Below are positions 24,465 through 30,196 of a DNA stretch of 30,196 bases, piece by piece (position 1 is the first letter of the stretch; each line of letters opens with the position of its first letter). This stretch comes from Pseudoruminococcus sp964385235 (GTDB lineage Bacteria; Bacillota; Clostridia; Oscillospirales; Acutalibacteraceae), in the NCBI GenBank assembly GCA_964385235.1, contig CAYLOD010000015.1, positions 1-30,196 on the forward strand. The letters are read 5' to 3'. The notes below the pieces were generated by a model. The model was not told where the DNA came from and searched no databases. It saw only the letters and a list, made by a program, of their open reading frames with translations. The position numbers were made by a program, and so were the translations under genes.

Positions 24465-26879
24465 TTGAATATCGAAAAGTACGACCACAAAAAAATAGAA
24501 TCAAAATGGCAGCGGGTCTGGGAGGAAAAAGGGGTTTTTCACGCCGAACAGAACAGCGGCAAGCCTAAGTTTTTCGCTCTTGTGGAGTTCCCGTATCCGT
24601 CGGGTCAGGGACTTCATGTAGGTCATCCGCGCTCATATACAGCCCTTGATATAGTCGCGAGGAAAAGACGCCTTGAGGGATATAACGTCCTTTATCCGAT
24701 AGGCTGGGACGCTTTCGGACTGCCGACAGAGAACTTCGCGATTAAGAATCATGTTCATCCCGCAGAGGTAACAAAAAAAAATATCGCTCATTTTAAATCG
24801 CAGCTTCAGTCACTTGGATTGTCATTTGATTGGAGCCGTGAAATAAACACGACCGACCCGAAATATTATAAGTGGACACAGTGGATATTCCTCCGGCTTT
24901 TCAAAAAAGGGCTTGCATATAAAAAAGAAATGGCTGTCAACTGGTGTACATCATGCAAGTGCGTTCTCGCTAACGAGGAAGTAGTGGGAGGTCTGTGCGA
25001 ACGATGCCACAGCGAGGTTGTCAGAAAGGTAAAATCTCAGTGGATGCTCAAAATCACGGAATATGCCCAAAGACTTATAGACGATCTTGACCTTGTGGAT
25101 TATCCCGAACGTGTCAAGGCGCAGCAGAAGAACTGGATAGGCCGTTCAACGGGCGCCGAGGTTGACTTTGATACAACGCTCGGTGATACCCTGACTATTT
25201 ATACGACACGTCCCGACACGCTTTTCGGCGCTACTTATATGGTTATTTCTCCCGAGCATCCGCTGATTGATAAGTGGGCGGATAATATCTCAAATATAGA
25301 TGAGGTTCGCCGTTATCAATATGAAGCATCAAAGAAATCCGACTTTGAGCGCACAGAGGTCGCTAAGGATAAGACGGGCGTACGCCTTGACGGTGTTGAA
25401 GCGATCAACCCCGTAAACGGCAAACAGATCCCCATATTTATATCGGATTATGTTCTTGTGTCCTACGGTACGGGCGCGATTATGGCTGTCCCCGCGCATG
25501 ATACGCGCGACTGGGAATTTGCCAGAAAGTTTGATCTCCCTATTATAGAGGTGGTAAAGGGCGGCAATGTCGAGGAGGCGGCGTTTACCGACTGCTCCAC
25601 GGGAATTATGGTCAACTCAGGCATTCTCGACGGTCTGACTGTCGATGAAGCAAAGGAAAAAATCGTTGAGTACCTTAACGAAAAGAAGAAAGGCCGTTCT
25701 AAGATAAATTACAAACTCCGCGACTGGGTATTCTCACGCCAAAGATACTGGGGAGAACCTATTCCGATAGTTCACTGCCCTGACTGCGGCGCTGTAGCGC
25801 TTCCTGAAAGCGAGCTTCCGCTTGTGCTGCCGGAGGTGAAGTCGTATGAACCGACGGATAACGGCGAGTCCCCGCTTGCGGCTATTGAATCATGGGTGAA
25901 CACGACCTGTCCGAAGTGCGGCAAGCCCGCAAAGCGTGAAACGGATACTATGCCGCAGTGGGCGGGCTCATCGTGGTATTATCTCAGATATATGGATCCG
26001 CACAACGATACTGCCCTTGCCTCAGAGGAAGCTCTTGAATACTGGTCGCCTGTCGACTGGTATAACGGCGGTATGGAGCATACAACGCTCCATTTGCTTT
26101 ACAGCCGTTTCTGGCATAAGTTCCTTTACGACATAGGAGTAGTTCCCACACCCGAGCCATATGCAAAACGTACGAGCCACGGTATGATTCTCGGCGAGAA
26201 CGGCGAGAAAATGAGCAAGTCGCGCGGAAACGTAATCAATCCCGACGATATAGTTAATGAATACGGCGCGGATACGATGCGTGTATACGAAATGTTTATC
26301 GGAGATTTTGAGAAAGCCGCTCCGTGGAGCACATCGGGGATCAGAGGAAGCCGCAGGTTTATAGAGAGATATTACGGGCTTACGGCGATTCTCACAGAGG
26401 GAGGACTTCGTCCGGAGCTTGAGAGCAAGTTCCACAAGACTATAAAAAAGGTTTCGGAGGATATTGAAACACTCAAGTTCAATACGGCTATCGCCGCGCT
26501 TATGTCGCTTATAAACGACATATACGCCGCAAAGTCGGTAACACGGGAGGAGCTTCGCATATTTACTGTTCTTATGGACCCGTTTGCGCCTCATGTGGCC
26601 GAGGAGGTATTCGCTCTTTGCGGTCTGGGCGAAGGTCTTGTCTGCGAACAGAAGTGGCCCGAGTACGACGAGAGCAAGTGCAGAGAGGATACAGTAGAGA
26701 TAGCCGTACAGGTTAACGGTAAACTGAGAGCGAGGATCACGATAGACTCGGACGCTGATCAAGAGGCGGCTCTTGCGGCAGCGAAGGCTGAACCAAAGGT
26801 CGCGGAATTTACGAAAGGCAAAAATATCGTAAAAGAGATCTATGTCAAGGGCAAACTCGTCAATATTGTCGCAAAATAA
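24465..26879 (+). CDS. leuS: Leucyl-tRNA synthetase
   Basis: Charges tRNA-Leu. The 804-residue class I synthetase has the HIGH-type motif HVGH (51-54), a zinc-ribbon-like insert (CTSCKC...CERCH), the CP1 editing domain with TTRPDTLFGATYM and VPAHDTRDWEFA, the KMSKS loop at 582-586, the anticodon-binding helices and a C-terminal domain. Start is TTG 24465 with AGGGGAGAAA at 24451-24460 upstream. Only 29 bases separate it from rsfS, so there is no room for the T-box leader often seen on Bacillota synthetase genes; expression probably follows the upstream genes. Confidence 0.98.
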   Translation: MNIEKYDHKKIESKWQRVWEEKGVFHAEQNSGKPKFFALVEFPYPSGQGLHVGHPRSYTALDIVARKRRLEGYNVLYPIGWDAFGLPTENFAIKNHVHPAEVTKKNIAHFKSQLQSLGLSFDWSREINTTDPKYYKWTQWIFLRLFKKGLAYKKEMAVNWCTSCKCVLANEEVVGGLCERCHSEVVRKVKSQWMLKITEYAQRLIDDLDLVDYPERVKAQQKNWIGRSTGAEVDFDTTLGDTLTIYTTRPDTLFGATYMVISPEHPLIDKWADNISNIDEVRRYQYEASKKSDFERTEVAKDKTGVRLDGVEAINPVNGKQIPIFISDYVLVSYGTGAIMAVPAHDTRDWEFARKFDLPIIEVVKGGNVEEAAFTDCSTGIMVNSGILDGLTVDEAKEKIVEYLNEKKKGRSKINYKLRDWVFSRQRYWGEPIPIVHCPDCGAVALPESELPLVLPEVKSYEPTDNGESPLAAIESWVNTTCPKCGKPAKRETDTMPQWAGSSWYYLRYMDPHNDTALASEEALEYWSPVDWYNGGMEHTTLHLLYSRFWHKFLYDIGVVPTPEPYAKRTSHGMILGENGEKMSKSRGNVINPDDIVNEYGADTMRVYEMFIGDFEKAAPWSTSGIRGSRRFIERYYGLTAILTEGGLRPELESKFHKTIKKVSEDIETLKFNTAIAALMSLINDIYAAKSVTREELRIFTVLMDPFAPHVAEEVFALCGLGEGLVCEQKWPEYDESKCREDTVEIAVQVNGKLRARITIDSDADQEAALAAAKAEPKVAEFTKGKNIVKEIYVKGKLVNIVAK

Positions 26880-26887
26880 TTTTAATC

Positions 26888-26925
26888 AAGGGGCTTGCCT
26901 CGTCATATGGCGCTGCAGGCCTCTT
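26888..26925 (+). other. Long stem-loop in the leuS 3' region
   Basis: AAGGGGCTTGC and GCAGGCCTCTT form an 11-pair stem with two G-U wobbles; within the loop CGTC/GGCG pairs around ATAT. No T run follows, so it is not a plain terminator; it may protect the mRNA 3' end or be part of a small RNA. Confidence 0.4.
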
Positions 26926-27118
26926 ATTGATAACAGCGGCGCTCATACAGGGCAAGTTCAGAGCTGCCTGTATTTAAAAAAATCAAACCCGCGCTTCAAA
27001 GTGAAATTCTGACCGCTCTTATGAAGTTCATGAACGGCGTAAAGTTTTCTTTAATTGATAATATTTTATACTGAACAACTTTTGGCTTTTTTCTTTCAAT
27101 ACTGTTTTTGCGGCATAT

Positions 27119-27146
27119 AAAAAGTCCGGCTCGTGCCGGACTTTTT
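27119..27146. terminator. Strong bidirectional terminator
   Basis: A perfect 12-bp stem AAAAAGTCCGGC (27119-27130) / GCCGGACTTTTT (27135-27146) with the tetraloop TCGT. It gives a T run on both strands and lies between the convergent leuS and amidohydrolase genes. Confidence 0.93.
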
Positions 27147-27248
27147 CTTAAGGCTGAGGTCGGACGTTTCTGTCCGCGCTTTAAATGAATTTTTAATAAA
27201 GGCAAGTCATTATTAAAATAATTTGTCGATTCGGTTAACGCTTATCTG

Positions 27249-28466
27249 TTACTGTTTGTGTTCATTAAGCCAGCAAAAAGCGATATGCGCATAAGCCGCG
27301 CTGCCAAGGTACAGAACAGAATCGTCAAATTTAACCTTTGGATGGTGCTGTCCGAAAGTATATCCTTCTCTGGAGTTTCCCGCTGTCAGGAACATACTGA
27401 CTGTAGGCACAAGGTGGCTTACGAAAGCGAAATCCTCGCTGCCGCCGCCCGGCTTTCCGCCCGAAATTTCCGCCACGTCAATCGCTCTGTTTCCAACCAT
27501 TTCTTTCATGTATTTTAGCGTATCCTCCGACAATTCGGGATCAGTGACCATACATGGACAAAAATCGTAGAACTCGACTGACGTTTCACAGCGAAAAGCA
27601 GTGCCTATTCCCTCGCATATCTGAGCCATACGCGTTTTAATAAGCTTTCCCACTTTGTTTTCGGGATCTGTTGTCCGAATCGTGCCCCACATTTCGGCGG
27701 TATCGGGAATGACATTTGAAGCTTTTCCCGCTTCAAAATGACCTGTTGTAAATACACCGAACTGATTGCCGTCAAGCTCACGGCTGTTTATTTCCTGCAG
27801 AGCTATATGCATATGGGCGGCGGCCGTGATAGGGTCTATTGTTTCATGAGGAGTTGAGCCGTGTCCTCCCTTGCCCTTAACAGTAATATGATATTGTTCA
27901 CATGAGGAAAAGGAGATTCCTCCGCCTGATACCATGAACGTTCCTGAGGGCAGCGGCATTCCTGCCATTACATGTATCATTACGGCGGCGTCCACCTTAG
28001 GATTTTCGAGAAGTCCCGCTTTCAGCATATCCGGGGAACCCTGAAAGATTTCCTCTGCAGGCTGAAATTCAAGCTTGACCGTACCCATGATCTCATCTTC
28101 ATGATCTTTCAGAATTTTCGCCGCGCCGAGAAGCATTGAGGTGTGCATATCGTGTCCGCAGCCGTGCATTTTCCCATCAGTCTTACTGCGGTACTCCACG
28201 TCGGCTTCTTCCTGTATGGGAAGCGCGTCCATATCCGCGCGCAACAGGATAGTCTTTCCGGGATTCTTTCCCCCCGCGATAACTATAACTCCCGACTTGC
28301 CAAAATCCTGAGGTTCATATCCAAACTCCACAAGCTTTTGTTTTACTAATTGCTTTGTACAAGGCAAATCAAATCCCACTTCGGGATGCTGATGCAGTTC
28401 ACGCCGGATAGCGGTTAATTCGGGCTGAAGTATTTCCGCCTCTTTTAATATTTTTTGTCGTTCCAT
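27249..28466 (-). CDS. M20-family amidohydrolase (HipO/N-acyl-amino-acid deacylase type)
   Basis: A 405-residue metallohydrolase of the M20 family, hippurate/N-acetyl-amino-acid hydrolase branch, probably cytoplasmic (no signal peptide). Metal-site motifs are RADMDALP (77-84), HGCGHDMH with C103 and H105, QPAEE with E139, and H165. The dimerisation (lid) domain includes KGGHGSTPHETIDP, and the C-terminal GGSEDFAF motif is intact. Family members remove acyl groups from amino acids or amino-acid conjugates; the exact substrate is not readable. I chose ATG 28466 because AAGGGAAG lies about 9 bases upstream; the frame continues to a TTG at 28487. It stands alone, downstream of the repeat region and convergent with leuS. 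Confidence 0.93.
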   Translation of the reverse strand: MERQKILKEAEILQPELTAIRRELHQHPEVGFDLPCTKQLVKQKLVEFGYEPQDFGKSGVIVIAGGKNPGKTILLRADMDALPIQEEADVEYRSKTDGKMHGCGHDMHTSMLLGAAKILKDHEDEIMGTVKLEFQPAEEIFQGSPDMLKAGLLENPKVDAAVMIHVMAGMPLPSGTFMVSGGGISFSSCEQYHITVKGKGGHGSTPHETIDPITAAAHMHIALQEINSRELDGNQFGVFTTGHFEAGKASNVIPDTAEMWGTIRTTDPENKVGKLIKTRMAQICEGIGTAFRCETSVEFYDFCPCMVTDPELSEDTLKYMKEMVGNRAIDVAEISGGKPGGGSEDFAFVSHLVPTVSMFLTAGNSREGYTFGQHHPKVKFDDSVLYLGSAAYAHIAFCWLNEHKQ

Positions 28467-28656
28467 TTTTACATACTTCCCTTGCAAATTATTTTTACTT
28501 TCAGATGAATCTCGGACGCGGCGAAAAGCCGCCCAAGCGCTGCCTGAACAGTAAAGTACAAGTAAATTTCATACCGCTATAAGCTTAATTCAAATAGGCT
28601 TATATAAACGGTCTGTTTAATATTTAATTATACCACAAGAGCATACAAAAAATATA
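28467..28656 (-). promoter_or_regulatory. Upstream region of the amidohydrolase gene
   Basis: On the minus strand an extended -10 TGGTATAAT (TATAAT at 28627-28632) lies about 160 bases upstream of the start, without a good -35. A 5-bp hairpin with GCGGC/GCCGC arms (28518-28532) lies in the would-be leader. Only consensus matching supports these. Confidence 0.3.
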
Positions 28657-28896
28657 TTAGCATATTGACCAAATTTCATTAAAAAGAAAGTAACATTTCC
28701 TGCCTGAAGAAGCGGGTCCGGCGGGACGGTGCCCAACGGGACGGTGCCCAACGGGACGGTGCCCAACGGGACGGAGCCCGGCGGGACGGTGCCCAACGGG
28801 ACGGAGCCCGGCGGGACGGTGCCCGGCGGGACGGTGCCCGGCGGGACGGAGCCCAACGGGACGGAGCCCGGCGGGTAAGTTATTTTTTGTGTTCAT
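28657..28896 (-). CDS. Low-complexity ORF over the minisatellite (doubtful)
   Basis: A 79-codon frame starts at ATG 28896 (NTKNNLPAG) and reads through the array as alternating LRPxG/HRPxG pentapeptides (x is A or V), ending after a short unrelated tail (CYFLFNEIWSIC). There is no ribosome binding site. Because the unit is 15 bases, all frames over the array stay open (PPGTV/PLGTV in another minus frame, RDGAQ/RDGAR on the plus strand), so an open frame here is weak evidence of coding. I list it for completeness. Confidence 0.2.
   Translation of the reverse strand: MNTKNNLPAGLRPVGLRPAGHRPAGHRPAGLRPVGHRPAGLRPVGHRPVGHRPVGHRPAGPASSGRKCYFLFNEIWSIC
28720..28875. repeat. 15-bp GC-rich minisatellite, ten full copies
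   Basis: The unit is (AA/GG)CGGGACGG(T/A)GCCC. Ten complete copies run from 28720 to 28869, followed by a six-base partial copy; a degenerate partial copy precedes. Only two sites vary: bases 1-2 (AA or GG) and base 11 (T or A). The order is GG-T, AA-T, AA-T, AA-A, GG-T, AA-A, GG-T, GG-T, GG-A, AA-A. Each unit has GGG...CCC arms that can form a small hairpin. It is much richer in GC than its flanks. Confidence 0.97.
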
Positions 28897-28939
28897 CGTT
28901 ATTTTTTTCAATGTTATTAGCACAGACGCTTATTACCCG

Positions 28940-29053
28940 CTATACCGTGTATGTGCATTCGTTAAACTTGATATTTACAAACTTATCTGAATATTGCTCT
29001 TGTGACAAGCCCGTCTGTTTTCTTTCCTCTTTCAGTTTTTCGCCTAATGTCAT
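28940..29053 (-). pseudogene. Truncated XRE-type regulator (37 codons)
   Basis: The frame begins MTLGEKLKEERKQTGLSQEQ, the typical start of an XRE helix-turn-helix regulator, helix 1 and the start of helix 2. After SDKF the family pattern is lost (no recognition helix or WE(N/S)G motif), and it ends at a TAG at 28940-28942. A perfect AAGGAGG (29063-29069 on the minus strand) lies 9 bases before the ATG, so initiation signals are intact. The break lies close to the minisatellite, and the rest of the gene is not seen downstream. I read it as a decayed gene. A short functional peptide cannot be excluded. It is too short to be found by length-filtered gene calling. Confidence 0.6.
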
Positions 29054-29113
29054 TATGCACGACCTCCTTGTTTAATTGGTACAACCGTTATAATTCAAGG
29101 AGCCGTCAATAGT

Positions 29114-29152
29114 CATACACTGTATGCGGAAACGCTGTTACTCTCTGTAACA
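29114..29152. promoter_or_regulatory. Two palindromes upstream of the truncated XRE gene
   Basis: CATACA-C-TGTATG (29114-29126) and TGTTAC-TCTCT-GTAACA (29136-29152) lie 60-100 bases upstream of the 37-codon XRE start. Both look like operator half-sites for a dimeric regulator, but no clear promoter hexamers frame them. Confidence 0.3.
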
Positions 29153-29193
29153 TTCAAAGTTTTTTCGGTCAGAAACGATTTATGCGGAGAAAT

Positions 29194-29203
29194 NNNNNNN
29201 NNN
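29194..29203. other. Assembly gap (ten N)
   Basis: Ten unresolved bases. The true distance, and whether the two sides are adjacent at all, is unknown. The broken XRE gene ends within 10 bases of it. Confidence 1.
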
Positions 29204-29212
29204 TTTCCTTTA

Positions 29213-29774
29213 TTACAGCAATATGAGAACGGTAAGTAACACAGTAAGCGCTATAAGCCCTATACAAATAGGAATTATCGTCCTGCGCAATTTCACAAGC
29301 TTTTGTTTATTCATATTGCCGTTTATCTTCTGAATTTCAAGAATACTTGAAAAACACGCGCCAAAGGCTGCCCAAAGAAAAATACATCGCTATGCCGTAT
29401 TCTTCACCTATGCCGTATGCCAAAAGCACGATAGCGATGAATACCGAGAGAATAGTAATGATTGTGCCAATAAAAACCCGCTTCAGAAACCGTGTTTTCT
29501 CTGTCCCCGTGTACTCCGCAACCTTGACAAGTGTGTCTTTTATTTCGTTGTTCATATTTTTGCCTTTCATTTCTCCATTGATTATTTCACGAATGTCAAC
29601 ATCGTAAAATTCCGATAACTCAATCGAAACACTTATATCGGGCATATTGTTTCCGTTTTCCCAACGGAAAACAGTTCTGCTCGAAATATTGAAATGCTCC
29701 GCAAGCTGCTCCTGTGTAAAAGATTTTTCCTTTCTCAGCTCTTTTAGAAAATTGCCGATTTTTATCTGATCCAT
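29213..29774 (-). pseudogene. XRE-family regulator with membrane segments, frameshifted
   Basis: The first part (start ATG 29774) is a clear XRE helix-turn-helix domain (QEQLAEHFNISSRTVFRWENG), a short linker and a membrane helix at about residues 99-120. In the given frame it stops at 29337 with an unrelated tail (RVFFKYS). Removing one base from the run of five A at 29378-29382 (plus strand) joins it to FLWAAFGACFSSILEIQKI, then MNKQKLVKLRR and a second hydrophobic helix ending at 29213. The repaired protein would be about 186 residues with at least two membrane helices, typical of clostridial membrane-tethered XRE regulators. The break is either a homopolymer sequencing error beside the gap or a real inactivation. 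The DNA-binding half is intact. The ribosome binding site is weak (GAAGAAAG). Confidence 0.75.
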
Positions 29775-29809
29775 TTTTACTTTCTTCGATCGTTTTCAAT
29801 AGCTTTTTA

Positions 29810-29840
29810 GGTCGCAAATTGCCGACCGTTTTTTATTTTT
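29810..29840 (+). terminator. Terminator-like hairpin upstream of the XRE gene
   Basis: GGTCG (29810-29814) pairs with CGACC (29823-29827), followed by GTTTTTTATTTTTT on the plus strand. No plus-strand gene is seen for it to end, so it may be a remnant or act on an unrecognised transcript; on the minus strand it would lie in the XRE leader. Confidence 0.4.
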
Positions 29841-29863
29841 TACCTGCGGCGCGCTGACGGCTA

Positions 29864-30052
29864 TTACAGCCGCCAAGACAGCGGCTGTTGTTTTGCTGCC
29901 GTTTGCCATTTTTTAAACAACCTGATTTTTTGATATTTTTCACATGATTTAATCATTAAAATCATTATTAAAAAATAATTTGCCAATACTGAAACAAATT
30001 CTATAAACATTGAAAATGGGATTTTGTTTTCTGTATATCCTTTCAACAGCAT
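29864..30052 (-). CDS. Possible small membrane protein
   Basis: A 62-codon frame starts at ATG 30052 with GGAAG 9 bases upstream and a stop directly before the ATG. Residues 14-37 (MFIEFVSVLANYFLIMILMI) would form one membrane helix, followed by a basic tail (KYQKIRLFKKW), as in many small inner-membrane proteins. I do not recognise a family. The last codons overlap an 8-bp hairpin ACAGCCGC/GCGGCTGT (29866-29888). It is 90 bases upstream of the XRE gene on the same strand. The remaining bases to the window end show nothing I can assign. Confidence 0.3.
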   Translation of the reverse strand: MLLKGYTENKIPFSMFIEFVSVLANYFLIMILMIKSCEKYQKIRLFKKWQTAAKQQPLSWRL

Positions 30053-30196
30053 TTACAATATCTTCCGATTTTACATTCACCTATAAATTATTTTCCTTTT
30101 GCGCTTATAAATGTCACTTTTTCTCAGAAATGACGGGAATACCCGATATGCAGAATATAGCGGAGTCGGCGATAGTATGCTTTTAAAGATTAAAAC

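Larger units (their letters stand above)
26880..27248. other. Intergenic region between leuS and the amidohydrolase gene
   Basis: These 369 bases hold no credible gene. They contain an elaborate hairpin just after leuS (26888-26925), a weaker hairpin ATACAGG(G)CA/TGCCTGTAT ending near 26973, and the strong terminator at 27119-27146. CTTGCC near 26895 is also complementary to GGCAAG near 26954, so the first two hairpins could rearrange. Confidence 0.5.

Noticed and set aside
26022..26762. 246-codon minus-strand ORF inside leuS
   Set aside because: It is opposite the KMSKS and anticodon-binding region of leuS, lacks start signals and resembles no family.
26996..27205. 69-codon minus-strand ORF after leuS
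   Set aside because: It runs through a perfect bidirectional terminator and has no ribosome binding site.
28720..28875. CRISPR array
   Set aside because: The 15-bp units are directly adjacent with no unique spacers, far shorter than CRISPR repeats, and no cas gene is in the window.
28887..29075. 62-codon plus-strand ORF
   Set aside because: It is the antisense of the truncated XRE gene, which has a perfect ribosome binding site and a recognisable domain start; the plus frame has neither.
29370..29390. Programmed ribosomal frameshift in the XRE gene
   Set aside because: The run is short, and no stimulatory stem or ribosome binding-like element is evident just beyond it; a homopolymer error or mutation is simpler.

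Overview
The window is a piece of a low-to-mid GC Bacillota genome, most likely Clostridia of the Oscillospirales/Ruminococcaceae kind. The evidence is the gene content and order (infC-rpmI-rplT, dprA-topA-trmFO, plsX-rnc-smc-ftsY, nadD-yqeK-rsfS-leuS), tetrahydrofolate-dependent TrmFO, a pyruvate formate-lyase pair, strong AAGGAGG-type ribosome binding sites and frequent TTG/GTG starts. Assignment below class level is inference. A run of ten N at 29194-29203 shows this is a scaffold, so contiguity to the right of it is not proven.

Layout. 1-142: unidentified coding remnant at the edge. 275-1006: radC. 1438-4425: pflB-pflA (anaerobic pyruvate cleavage and its activase) behind a 431-base AT-rich leader with promoter-like signals, closed by a hairpin terminator. 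4686-6431 (minus): intracellular neopullulanase/cyclomaltodextrinase-type GH13 enzyme. 6607-7191: unidentified protein. 7234-8623: infC-rpmI-rplT with its own promoter, structured leader, leader terminator and an apparent AUA start codon for IF3. 8766-17031: a dense plus-strand run of an RNA methyltransferase, dprA, topA, trmFO, plsX, rnc and an Elp3-like radical SAM gene, continuing into smc and ftsY (to 21622). 21665-26879: rdgB, yhbY, nadD, yqeK, rsfS, leuS. 27249-28466 (minus): M20 amidohydrolase. 28467-30196: an accessory-looking, partly decayed stretch.

How the genes fit together. Most of the window is housekeeping: translation (IF3, L35, L20, RsfS, LeuS, YhbY, RNA methyltransferases), DNA topology and chromosome work (TopA, SMC, DprA, RadC), envelope lipid synthesis and protein targeting (PlsX, FtsY), RNA processing (RNase III), nucleotide hygiene and NAD synthesis (RdgB, NadD, YqeK). 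PflB/PflA and the GH13 enzyme fit a fermentative, glycan-using gut-type anaerobe.

I found no convincing new multi-gene system. The parts most worth a second look are the IF3 AUA start with its leader, a 15-bp GC-rich minisatellite (ten full copies, two dimorphic positions) at 28720-28875, and two damaged XRE-type regulator genes on the minus strand next to it: one cut to 37 codons behind an intact ribosome binding site, the other broken by a single-base frameshift in a homopolymer just inside the assembly gap.
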